The notes beneath the pieces are model-generated. The model ran no database searches. It worked only from the letters and a program-made list of their open reading frames with translations, and was not told the DNA's origin. From Lentzea aerocolonigenes (GTDB lineage Bacteria > Actinomycetota > Actinomycetes > Mycobacteriales > Pseudonocardiaceae), in assembly GCF_000974445.1 (NCBI RefSeq), contig NZ_BBOJ01000003.1, positions 470,433-513,517 of the forward strand: DNA of 43,085 bases, read 5' to 3'. This document shows, piece after piece, positions 23,105 to 31,949 of this stretch. Made by a program: the position numbers and the translations under genes. The first letter of the stretch is position 1, and every line of letters begins with the position of its first letter.

Positions 23105-26100
23105 GGCCGCACCTCGAACATCCGCACCACGTGGTCGTCGCACCCCGTCACGACACCTGACCCGAACGCCAGGCACCGCACCGGTTTCGGGTGGATCAAC
23201 CGGCCGACCTCGGTGCCGCTCAATGGATCCAGCACCCGTGCCACCGGGTGCTCGGTCGCCACCACGAGCGCGCCGTCCGCGTCGAACCCGAGCGCGGTCA
23301 CCGGTGCGGCGGGGGTGAACCTGTGCAGCGGGGTGCCGTCGGCCCGCCACACGCGGACGTCCGGTCCCGCCGTGGCGACCAGTGATCCGTCGCCGTTCAC
23401 CGCCACCAGGCCGACCGGGCCGTCGTGCTCGATCCGGCGCCGGTTCCCTCCGGTGATCACGCTCGCGCTGCCGTCGTCGCTGGCGCTCGCGATGATCCCG
23501 TTCGCGCTCACCGTCAGCGCTCGGATCCGGGCGTCGTGGTCGAACTCGTGCCGCACCGCGCCCGTCGCCAGGTCGAGCACACGGATCCGGCGGTCCTGCG
23601 CGGCGGTGGCCACGAAGTCGGTTCCGGCCACGACGTGCGTGACCGCCGCGGGGTGCTGCTGCGCCCACCGGGGCTGGTGGTCGTCGACGCTGTCCGCGGG
23701 CTCCTGGTCGAACAGCCGCGCGAACCGGTCGCTGCTCGCGGTGGCGACGAACCCGTCCCGGCTGAACGCCACGGCGTTGACCGGCCCGCGGTGCTTCGCC
23801 ACCCAGCGCTTGTCCGTGCCGACACCGAAGTGGCGGCACCGGCCGTCGGTGTTGCCGGTCACGACTCCCCTGCCGTCCGGGCTCACCGCGACCGAGGTGA
23901 TCACCCCGGAGTGCACGCGTTCGAGCAGCGGACCGCTCGCGCGGAAGACCGTGAGAACCGCCTCGTCGCGGGTCGACACCGCCGCCACGACGCCCGCCGC
24001 GGTGGCCACGACCGTCACCGGACCGCCGCAGTCCTGGCGGGCACGAACGGCGTTGCCGGTCTCGTAGACCCGCACGAAGTCCACCCCGCACGCGACGACC
24101 CGTGCCCCGTCGCCGCTGAACGCCAGGTCGGCGATCGGCTGCCGGTCCTGCCACACCACCGCGCCGGTCCGGGTGTCCAGCACCATCACACCGGGGCGCA
24201 GGCCGAGGGCGTTGACCGCGAACTCACCGCCGTCGGGCCGGAACGACATGGCCGTTGCGGCGGGAATCAACGGCAACTGCATTCCGGTCAGCGTCTGTCC
24301 GCTCGCGACATCGATGAGGCTCAGGGTGTGCCGGAAGAGCGCGACCTGCGAGATGGCCGCGAGCACCCGCCGGTCAGGGCTGAAGCGGATGGTGTCGGCG
24401 GCCCGATTGCTCGCCCTCAGCAGCTCGGGAGCGCTGACACGGGACCGTTCGGTGATCACCCCGCCGACGAGCCCCGGCGCGTACTCGATGACCGTGCCGA
24501 ACCGCCCGCTCGCCACGAGCACGCCGCCGTCCTCGGTGAACGCGCAAGCCGACGCGAACCCGTCGTGCTCGTTCATCTGCCACACCGCCACGCCGCTCCG
24601 GCTGTCCACCAACGACGGCGTGCCCGTGCAGAGCCGGGCCGAATCGGCGCTGAAAACCGGTGACGCGAGGCAGCGGCCCTGCCGGTGCAGCAGGACACCG
24701 GAGTCGGCGTCGAGCACGAACACCGAGTCGCTGACAACTCCGAGCAGCTTCGAGTCCGGGCTGAACCGCGGGCGCCCCTGACCGGGCACGCTCCACCGCA
24801 GTTGTCCCGTCTCGGCGTCGAGCACGCAGATGCGCGCGTCGCCGGTGCTCACCGCGATCCGTTTCGCGTCGGGCGACACGGCGATCTCCAGGCACCACAG
24901 GTCGTCGACGCGCCAGCGCTCCTGACCGGTCTGGGCGTCCAGCACGGTGATCCCGAGCGGGTCGTCACCGAGGCGCCCGGCACCGACCACGACCCACCGG
25001 TCGTCCGGGCTCCACGCGACCCGGCCCGCCTGGTGTGCCACGGTGGCGTGGAACACGACGCGGAACTCGTGCGGCGGCGTGGTTTCCCCTTGCGCGGCAA
25101 GCATGATCTGGTTGTCGTTGCCGGACTCGTCGGCGAACGCGGCCCGGTACTCCCGCCACTGCGCCAGCGCGTCGAGTGCCCCCACGTCGTCCAGCGGGTG
25201 CATCTGGGGACCGCTCCCGCCCGCCAGCACCCACTCGCCGCTGTCCAGCTCGACGCTGTCCGACCACAGCGTCAGGTCGATCTCGATCACCAGCGTCGCC
25301 CGGCCGACCAGCGCCTTGCGTTGCGCCTGGTAGGTCATCGACAGGCACAGCTCGATCGACACCGAGATCAGCCCGAGCACCTCGACGCACCCGCCGATGC
25401 GCAGGTACCCGGTCAACGTCACCGCTCCCCCGCGTTCGAGCGCGAACCGCACTCCGCCCAGCGCGTGGACCTCACCGGACGCGATGACGAAGTCCACCGC
25501 GACGAACGCGCCGAACTCCAGCGCGATCTCGAACAGCCGCAGCCCGTCCCGGTCGAGCTCGATCTCGACGTACCCGCCGCCGCCGAACATCATGACGCTG
25601 AGCTGGAACGGGTTGGCGCGGCTCGCGAACCCCAGCGCGACAACCACCGGTCCGCCGGTGAACGGGATGTCGATGCGTGCCGAGAAAGCGATGTTGCGCA
25701 TCACGAACACACCGGCCGCGATCGGTGCCAGCGGCAGCGCGTACCGGACCCTGATCCCGGTCGGCGACACGTCGAGCAGCTTGCCGGCCGCGCCGAAGTC
25801 GACAGCGTCCTGGAGCTTCTCCAGCAGTTGCAACGCGCCCAGGAACTCGGCCTTCACCCCGCGCACGTCCACCGAGGGCGCGCTGCCGCCGCGCTGGGTG
25901 AACTTCATCTCGGCGAAAGTCAGCCGCAGCACGGCCTTCGGTCCGGGCGGCAGCTCGAACGCGAAGTCCTTGACCGTGCACACCTTCTCGTTCGTGCCGA
26001 CGTCGAGGTCGAGCCGAGTCGACGGCCGCGCGATGAACGGCCCGACCGACTTGAGCGTCACGTCGGTCCACCGCAACCGGATCTCCGGCGGCGACCCGGG

Positions 26101-27762
26101 AATCGGGACCGACGTGATCTGCGGCGGCCGTTTCAGCTGGTGCAGCAACGACTTCAGCGACATCCCGAGCAACGTCGCCGCGTCGGACGGGAACAGGCTG
26201 GAGGGGTCGATCAGCCCGGTCGCCGGGTTCGGCAGCGCCTGCAGGCTGACGGGCCCGAGCGTGCGGGAGATGGCGTTGGTGGCGTACTTCAACGCGACCA
26301 GCCCACCGGAGGAGTCCGCGTTGCGGGAGAAATCGATGTCCCGCCCCTGCGCGGGCAGCATCTCCAGCACGACGTCCTCGGCCGCGCTCTGCAGGTACTT
26401 CTGCGCGAACCGCACCTTCGACACCGCGTTGTCGCCGCGCAACACCCGCAACGCAGGCAGCGCCAGTTCCAGCTCGGTCAGCACCGGCCGGTACCCGTCA
26501 CGCACCTCGCCGAGCCCGCCCACTGTGATCGAATGCACCTCGTGCACATCACCCGCAGCCCGCTGCGGCGCCTTGACCAGATCCAGCACCGCCCCCGGCA
26601 ACGCCGCCCGGCTCGTCCCGTAGTCGGCCGCGAGCCGCCGCGCGAGCTCGGGACTGGCCAGCGTGTCGACCGCGGGCCGCCGGTCCTCGACGAACAGCAA
26701 CGGCAACCGGAAGCTCACCCCACCCGCCCGCACCCCGAACTGCACCACCTGCCCGGTGAGCGTGGTGGGCCAGAAGTGCGTCAGCACGTTCCCCGCACCC
26801 GGCAACGCTGTGGTGAAGTGGTTGGGTGGCGCCAAATCCGCTATCGATGCCGTCGTGATCTCCACGTCCCCCAACGGAAACCCGCGCCGCAACACACCGT
26901 CGCTCGGCGCGCGCCTCACCGGTTCGACCACGGTCAGCACCCGCGTCGCCCGCACGACAGCCGCCCCGCCCGCCGCCGGGTCGAACGTCCTGGTGAACAC
27001 CTGCACGAACTGAGCCCGGTGCCCCAACGGGTAGAGCACGCCGCGCGCCAACGTGCGCACGTGCATGTCCCTGCCGAGCACGGCGTGGTGCTCCCACTCG
27101 AAATTGGGCCACGTCCCGACCACGTCGAGCGTGCCACCCACCGTGCTGAGCTCGAGCCGCTGCACCGCCGCGGGCTTCTGGTTGCTCTCGTCGAACACCC
27201 GCAACCGACCGTCGCGCGCCAGCGTCAGCGAGTTGCCAGGGGCGAACGCCGGGTCGGCCGTGTCCGCACGCTGCCGGTCGGTCGCGCGCACCTGGTCGGC
27301 GGTGAGCCGGGTCCGCCACATCCCGCTGACCTCGGCGGACGTCACGGGGCTGACCGGGTGGCGGCACGTGACCGGGCCGGCGGGACCGAGGAGCAGCCGC
27401 CACGGGAGCTCGACAGCCGCGGCCACCACGGGATTGGCCTTGAGCGCGGCGAGCACGCCCTGTGCGGTCAACGGGACGCGTGTACCTGCGGGAACGTCGA
27501 CTGTGACCTGACTGCCTGCCGACAGCACACCCCGCCAGGCGGGCACCGTGCCCCCGGCCCCGTTCGACAGCTGCACGGGGGCGGCGGAACCGGGCGGCGA
27601 GGCCTCCTCGCCCACGTGCTGGGGCGGGAACAACACCTCCAGCCTGGCTCCGGCGGACGCGGTCAGCACCGGCACGCCGGACTCTGTCTCGCTCGTGAAA
27701 TTGGACCACCGCACGCCGACGACGAGGTGGTCGTCGGGGCGCACGAGCAGGTGGGACGCCAT
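23101..27762 (-). CDS. Giant fusion: beta-rich module plus double propeller, 1553 aa
   Basis: First gene of the propeller operon. Residues 1 to about 890 are an unrecognised beta-rich module. Around 690-850 it has repeated alternating hydrophobic strands rich in Gly (FQLSVMMFGGGGYVEIELD, IALEFGAFVAVDFV, LTGYLRIGGCVEVLGLI), resembling a long amphipathic beta groove or barrel. From about residue 897 to the end lies a propeller module of some 655 residues, nearly the length of the two stand-alone propeller proteins it resembles. There is no signal peptide. The ATG at 27762 has GGAGGT seven bases upstream. The N-terminal module may do the work, with the propeller as docking surface; this is inference. 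Confidence 0.86.
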   Translation of the reverse strand: MASHLLVRPDDHLVVGVRWSNFTSETESGVPVLTASAGARLEVLFPPQHVGEEASPPGSAAPVQLSNGAGGTVPAWRGVLSAGSQVTVDVPAGTRVPLTAQGVLAALKANPVVAAAVELPWRLLLGPAGPVTCRHPVSPVTSAEVSGMWRTRLTADQVRATDRQRADTADPAFAPGNSLTLARDGRLRVFDESNQKPAAVQRLELSTVGGTLDVVGTWPNFEWEHHAVLGRDMHVRTLARGVLYPLGHRAQFVQVFTRTFDPAAGGAAVVRATRVLTVVEPVRRAPSDGVLRRGFPLGDVEITTASIADLAPPNHFTTALPGAGNVLTHFWPTTLTGQVVQFGVRAGGVSFRLPLLFVEDRRPAVDTLASPELARRLAADYGTSRAALPGAVLDLVKAPQRAAGDVHEVHSITVGGLGEVRDGYRPVLTELELALPALRVLRGDNAVSKVRFAQKYLQSAAEDVVLEMLPAQGRDIDFSRNADSSGGLVALKYATNAISRTLGPVSLQALPNPATGLIDPSSLFPSDAATLLGMSLKSLLHQLKRPPQITSVPIPGSPPEIRLRWTDVTLKSVGPFIARPSTRLDLDVGTNEKVCTVKDFAFELPPGPKAVLRLTFAEMKFTQRGGSAPSVDVRGVKAEFLGALQLLEKLQDAVDFGAAGKLLDVSPTGIRVRYALPLAPIAAGVFVMRNIAFSARIDIPFTGGPVVVALGFASRANPFQLSVMMFGGGGYVEIELDRDGLRLFEIALEFGAFVAVDFVIASGEVHALGGVRFALERGGAVTLTGYLRIGGCVEVLGLISVSIELCLSMTYQAQRKALVGRATLVIEIDLTLWSDSVELDSGEWVLAGGSGPQMHPLDDVGALDALAQWREYRAAFADESGNDNQIMLAAQGETTPPHEFRVVFHATVAHQAGRVAWSPDDRWVVVGAGRLGDDPLGITVLDAQTGQERWRVDDLWCLEIAVSPDAKRIAVSTGDARICVLDAETGQLRWSVPGQGRPRFSPDSKLLGVVSDSVFVLDADSGVLLHRQGRCLASPVFSADSARLCTGTPSLVDSRSGVAVWQMNEHDGFASACAFTEDGGVLVASGRFGTVIEYAPGLVGGVITERSRVSAPELLRASNRAADTIRFSPDRRVLAAISQVALFRHTLSLIDVASGQTLTGMQLPLIPAATAMSFRPDGGEFAVNALGLRPGVMVLDTRTGAVVWQDRQPIADLAFSGDGARVVACGVDFVRVYETGNAVRARQDCGGPVTVVATAAGVVAAVSTRDEAVLTVFRASGPLLERVHSGVITSVAVSPDGRGVVTGNTDGRCRHFGVGTDKRWVAKHRGPVNAVAFSRDGFVATASSDRFARLFDQEPADSVDDHQPRWAQQHPAAVTHVVAGTDFVATAAQDRRIRVLDLATGAVRHEFDHDARIRALTVSANGIIASASDDGSASVITGGNRRRIEHDGPVGLVAVNGDGSLVATAGPDVRVWRADGTPLHRFTPAAPVTALGFDADGALVVATEHPVARVLDPLSGTEVGRLIHPKPVRCLAFGSGVVTGCDDHVVRMFEVRP

Positions 27763-27900
27763 CGGCCGACACCTCCGTCCACGGGAAGCGGGTCCCGGTG
27801 TAAGGGAGTCGGTGGTGGTATCGGGGTGTTACGCGCCGCCCGTTCGGATCTGCGGCACAACACCCGATCGGCCTAGTGGCGCGGGTGGGCGAGCGGGGCG

Positions 27901-27944
27901 GTGCTGACGGCCGTGCGGTGCGGCGGGCTGATTTTGGTCAGCAC
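27901..27944. promoter_or_regulatory. Inverted repeat GTGCTGAC-N28-GTCAGCAC
   Basis: Perfect 8-bp arms at 27901-27908 and 27937-27944, with a smaller hairpin GCTGA-TTTTGG-TCAGC (27927-27942) nested at the right arm. It lies in the 202-bp gap (27763-27964) between the hydroxylase stop and the propeller operon start, so it may be a terminator of the catabolic operon or an operator for the propeller operon. I see no convincing -10/-35 pair in the gap. Confidence 0.5.
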
Positions 27945-27964
27945 TGAAGCCACAGAACCCATCA

Positions 27965-30331
27965 TCACCAACGGACCGCCACCTCCCGCCGCGGCCTCCA
28001 CCGCAGATGAACGTTCCGATCCGACTCCTCCGCCCGCAACAACGACAACCGCGGCCGCACCGCATCCGTCCGCGACGAAGGCGGCTTCCGGCTCCCCGCC
28101 TGGTACTGCACGGGCCAGTCCACGGGATAGGACTGCTCCGCCGCCGCGTGCAACGTCCAGTGCGGGTCGTAAAGGTGCGTCCGTCCGATCGCACAAAGAT
28201 CCGCACGCCCAGCCAGCAGGATCGAGTTCACGTCGTCGTAAGAGGCGATCGCCCCTACCGCGATCACCGCAGCACCGGTACCCGCGGCGGCCTCGTGACG
28301 GATCCGGTCGGCGAACGGCGTCTGGTACGAGCGGCCGTACGCCGGACGTTCAAGAGCAGTCACCTGACCCGAGGACACGTCGATGGCGTCGGCGCCGGCC
28401 GCGATGAACGCGCGGGCGATCTCGACCGCGTCGTGCTCGGTGTTGCCGTCGGGGGCCCAGTCGGTGGCCGAGATGCGCACGATCATCGGGCGGTCGGCGG
28501 GCCACTCCGCACGGACCGCCTCGAACACCTCCAGCGGGTACCGCAGGCGGTTCTCCACAGAGCCGCCGTACGCGTCGGTTCGCTGGTTCGTGAGAGGCGA
28601 GAGGAACGACGACAGCAGGTAGCCGTGAGCGCAGTGCAGTTCGAGCAGGTCGAACCCACAAGCAGCACCGCGGCGCGCGGCAGCGACGAACTCACCGACA
28701 ATTCGGTCCATCTCGGCGCGGTCGAGCTCGCGCGGGACCGGGGAGCCCGGTCCGTACGGCAGGGGTGACGGGCCCACGACCGGCCAGTTGCCGTCTGGCA
28801 GCGGCTCGTCCATGCCCTCCCACATCAGGCGGGTCGAGCCCTTGCGGCCGGAGTGGCCCAGTTGCAGGCCGATGCGGGCGGTGCTCCGCGTGTGGACGAA
28901 CGACACGATTCGTTCCCACGAGTCGCGCTGCTCGTCGGTCCACAAGCCCGTGCAGCCCGGAGTGATTCGGCCCGATGCAGACACGCACACCATCTCGGTC
29001 ATCACCAGGCCCGCGCCGCCCATGGCCTTGGAGCCCAGGTGCACCAGGTGGAAGTCGCCCGGCACGCCGTCGACGGCGGAGTACATGTCCATCGGTGAGA
29101 CGATCACCCGGTTCTTCAGCTCCAGGTTCCCCAACCGGAACGGCTGAAACATCGCCGGCGCGACACTCACACATCCCTCCGACGCCGCGAAGGCCGCGTC
29201 CACGCGGTCGGCGAACTCCGAGTCGCGGGTGCGGAGGTTGTCGTAGGTGATGCGGCGGGAGCGCGTCAGCAGGTTGAAGCAGAACCGGGTCGCCTCCTGG
29301 CCCGCGTACATGCCGATGTTCTCGAACCACTCCAGCGACGCCTGCGCGGCACGCTGCGTCGACAGCACGACCGGGCGGCGCTCGGCTTCGTAGGCGGTCA
29401 ACGCCGTGTCCACGTCGGCGTGTTCGTGCAGGCACGCGGCCAGTGCGAGCGAGTCCTCCATCGCCAGCTTCGTGCCGGAGCCGATCGAGAAGTGCGCGGT
29501 GTGGGCGGCGTCGCCGACGAGGACCAGGTTGCCGTCGTGCCAGCGCTCGTTGCGCACGGTGGTGAAGCTCAGCCACTTCGAGTTGTTCGCGAACACCTCG
29601 TGGCCGGCCAGCTCCTCGGCGAACAGCGAACGGATCCGGTCAACGGCACGCTCGTCGGACTCACCCGGCGCGAACTCCTCGACCGTGTCGAACCCCGCCC
29701 GGCACCACACGTCCTCGTGCATCTCGACGATGAACGTCGAACCGGCGTCTGAGTAGGGGTAGCCGTGGACCTGCACGGTCCCCCACTCGGTGTCCTTGAC
29801 GAAGAACTGGAACGCCTCGAACACCAGGTCCGTGCCCAGCCACATGTACTTGTTGTGCCGACGGTCCAAAGTGGTCTGAAACACGTCCGAAAAGGACTGC
29901 CGCACCGACGAGTTGACACCGTCGGCTCCGACCACCAGGTCGTGACCACCGCGCAGGAACGAGACATCCGGCGCGGGCGTCGAGAAATGCACCACCACAC
30001 CGAGATCACGGCACCGCTGCTGCAACAGGCCGAGCAGCTCCTTGCGGCTCATCGCGGCGAACCCCTGCCCGCCAACGGTGTGCGTCTCGCCGCCGTAGTG
30101 GATGTCGATGTCGGTCCACCGCGCGAACCGGCGCGTCATCGCGTCGGCGAACTCCGGGTCGGCGTTCTCGATGCCGCCGAGAGTCTCGTCGGAGAACACC
30201 ACGCCGAAGCCGAACGTGTCGTCCGGCGCGTTGCGTTCCCAGACGGTGATGTCGTGCGCGGGGTCCAGCTGTTTCATCAACGCGGCGAAGTACAGGCCAC
30301 CCGGCCCGCCGCCGACGATCGCGATCTTCAC
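27965..30331 (-). CDS. Salicylyl-CoA 5-hydroxylase-type FAD/OYE fusion, 788 aa
   Basis: A bifunctional enzyme of the salicylyl-CoA 5-hydroxylase / 2-aminobenzoyl-CoA monooxygenase-reductase family. Residues 1-390 are a group A flavoprotein hydroxylase: dinucleotide motif GGGPGG (7-12), VGADG (135-139) and LVGDAAH (271-277). Residues about 395-755 are an old yellow enzyme-type FMN domain (NRVIVSPMDMYSAVDG, LQLGHSGRKGS, LELHCAHGYLLSSFLSPLTN). The first domain hydroxylates the aryl-CoA ring; the second may reduce the product. The last 35 residues (SRKPPSSRTDAVRPR...) are a basic tail with no domain. GTG at 30331 overlaps the ligase stop as GTGA. Salicylyl-CoA and 2-aminobenzoyl-CoA cannot be distinguished by eye. 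Confidence 0.92.
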   Translation of the reverse strand: MKIAIVGGGPGGLYFAALMKQLDPAHDITVWERNAPDDTFGFGVVFSDETLGGIENADPEFADAMTRRFARWTDIDIHYGGETHTVGGQGFAAMSRKELLGLLQQRCRDLGVVVHFSTPAPDVSFLRGGHDLVVGADGVNSSVRQSFSDVFQTTLDRRHNKYMWLGTDLVFEAFQFFVKDTEWGTVQVHGYPYSDAGSTFIVEMHEDVWCRAGFDTVEEFAPGESDERAVDRIRSLFAEELAGHEVFANNSKWLSFTTVRNERWHDGNLVLVGDAAHTAHFSIGSGTKLAMEDSLALAACLHEHADVDTALTAYEAERRPVVLSTQRAAQASLEWFENIGMYAGQEATRFCFNLLTRSRRITYDNLRTRDSEFADRVDAAFAASEGCVSVAPAMFQPFRLGNLELKNRVIVSPMDMYSAVDGVPGDFHLVHLGSKAMGGAGLVMTEMVCVSASGRITPGCTGLWTDEQRDSWERIVSFVHTRSTARIGLQLGHSGRKGSTRLMWEGMDEPLPDGNWPVVGPSPLPYGPGSPVPRELDRAEMDRIVGEFVAAARRGAACGFDLLELHCAHGYLLSSFLSPLTNQRTDAYGGSVENRLRYPLEVFEAVRAEWPADRPMIVRISATDWAPDGNTEHDAVEIARAFIAAGADAIDVSSGQVTALERPAYGRSYQTPFADRIRHEAAAGTGAAVIAVGAIASYDDVNSILLAGRADLCAIGRTHLYDPHWTLHAAAEQSYPVDWPVQYQAGSRKPPSSRTDAVRPRLSLLRAEESDRNVHLRWRPRREVAVRW

Positions 30332-31911
30332 GCGGACACCTCGTCCTCAACGATCTTGCGGAGCGCGAACCGCTGCAGCTTGCCGCTCGCGTTGCGCGGC
30401 AAGGCTTCCACGAACCGCACGTCGCGCGGGTACTTGTAGGGGGCGATGGTCCGCTTCACGTGGTCCTGGATCTCCTTGGCCTTCGCGGCGCCGCCCTCGA
30501 CGCCCTCCCGCAGCACCACGAACGCGCACACGACCGAGCCGCGTTCGTCGTCGGGCTTCGCGACGACGGCGGACTCCAGCACGTCGGGGTGGGTGTCGAC
30601 GGCCTCCTCCACCTCGGGGCCGCCGATGTTGTAGCCGGAAGAGACGATCATGTGGTCGCTGCGGGCGTGGTAGTGGAAGTAGCCGTCGGAGTCGCGGTGG
30701 AAGACGTCGCCGGTGACGTTCCAGCCGTTCACCACGTAGTCCTTCTGGCGCTCGTCGTCGAGGTAGCGGCAGCCGACCGGGCCGATCACGCCGAGGCGAC
30801 CCGGTTCACCCGGGCCGAGCTCGAGGCCGTCGGGGTCGAGCACGGTGGCGCGGTAGCCCGGCACGGGTTTCCCGGTGGAGCCGGGCCGGATGTCGTCACC
30901 GGCGGCGGAGATGAAGATGTGCAACAACTCCGTGGCACCGATCCCGTCGATCACGCGCAGGCCGAGCCGGTCGCGCAGCCGTTCCCACGTCTGCACCGGG
31001 ATGTGCTCCCCCGCCGACACCGCGGTCCGCAGGCCCTTGAGCTTGACGTCGGCGCCGTCGCGCAGGATCGCCTTGTACGCGGTCGGCGCGGTCGCGAGCA
31101 CGGTGACTCCGTGCTGTGCCACCAGATCCGCGACCTGCGCGGGCGTGGCGGCCTCGGTCAGCAACGCGCAAGCACCGGCACGCAACGGGAACACCACGAG
31201 CATGCCCAGCCCGAACGTGAACGCGAACGGTGCCGTGCAGGCGACGAGGTCGTCCGGGTTCAGCCGCAGCACGTGCCGGCCGAACGTGTTGTCGATCGAC
31301 AGGACGTCGCGGTGGAAGTGCATGGTGATCTTCGGCGACCCGGTGCTCCCGGACGTGGGCGCCAGCAACGCCACGTCGTCGGCGGCGGTGTCCACGGCCG
31401 TGAACTCCCCCGGCTTGCCCGAACAGCGCGCCTCGAGGTCGTCGTAACCCACCACCGTCAAGGACAAGGCCTCGACGTCCTCGGTGAACCTGTTGTCCAC
31501 CAACGCGATCGTCGGACGCGTCCGCTCCACGATCGGCGCGAGCTCACGGGTGCGCAGCGCGGCCATGGTCGTCACCAGGACACCACCGGCCTTCAGCACG
31601 CCGAGCCAGGCCGCCACCGTCCACGGGTTGTTGGGCGAGCGCAGCAGAACCCGTTGCCCCGGCACGAGACCGAGGTCGTCGACCAGGACGTGCGCCACCT
31701 GGTTCGCGCGGGTCAGCAGGTCGCCGTAGGACCACACCTCCCCCGCCGGCGTGCGCAACGCCGGGCGGTCCGGCCCGAACCGCGCCGCCGGAACGTCGAT
31801 CAGTTCGGTGGCGGCGTTGAGACGGTCCGGGTACTGCAGCTCCGGCGTCGTGAACTCGATCGCCGGCCACAGCGCCGCCGGTGGGAGATGATCACGAGCG
31901 AAGGTGTCCAT
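30328..31911 (-). CDS. Aryl-CoA ligase (benzoate/2-aminobenzoate-type), 527 aa
   Basis: An ANL-superfamily AMP-forming acid:CoA ligase. The P-loop TSGSTGSPK is at 186-194, followed by MHFHRDVLS, a sequence I associate with benzoate and 2-aminobenzoate ligases; later come ISAAGDDIRPGSTGKPV, GWNVTGDVF (hinge region) and the C-terminal PRNASGKLQR with the catalytic Lys. It would activate the aromatic acid for the hydroxylase encoded next in the operon. ATG at 31911 has GGAAGGA six bases upstream. A frame extending to 32283 is a shadow over the thioesterase gene. 38 bases separate it from that gene. Confidence 0.9.
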   Translation of the reverse strand: MDTFARDHLPPAALWPAIEFTTPELQYPDRLNAATELIDVPAARFGPDRPALRTPAGEVWSYGDLLTRANQVAHVLVDDLGLVPGQRVLLRSPNNPWTVAAWLGVLKAGGVLVTTMAALRTRELAPIVERTRPTIALVDNRFTEDVEALSLTVVGYDDLEARCSGKPGEFTAVDTAADDVALLAPTSGSTGSPKITMHFHRDVLSIDNTFGRHVLRLNPDDLVACTAPFAFTFGLGMLVVFPLRAGACALLTEAATPAQVADLVAQHGVTVLATAPTAYKAILRDGADVKLKGLRTAVSAGEHIPVQTWERLRDRLGLRVIDGIGATELLHIFISAAGDDIRPGSTGKPVPGYRATVLDPDGLELGPGEPGRLGVIGPVGCRYLDDERQKDYVVNGWNVTGDVFHRDSDGYFHYHARSDHMIVSSGYNIGGPEVEEAVDTHPDVLESAVVAKPDDERGSVVCAFVVLREGVEGGAAKAKEIQDHVKRTIAPYKYPRDVRFVEALPRNASGKLQRFALRKIVEDEVSA

Positions 31912-31949
31912 GGTCAGTCCTTCCGCGGGCGGCGGGTCAGGCAGTGACG

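Noticed and set aside
15694..27876. Very long plus-strand open frames opposite the propeller operon (15694-19008, 21077-24067, 24685-27876)
   Set aside because: They are antisense shadows caused by high-GC codon bias. Their products are Arg/His/Pro-rich without domains, and the minus-strand frames carry clear families and tight stop/start overlaps.
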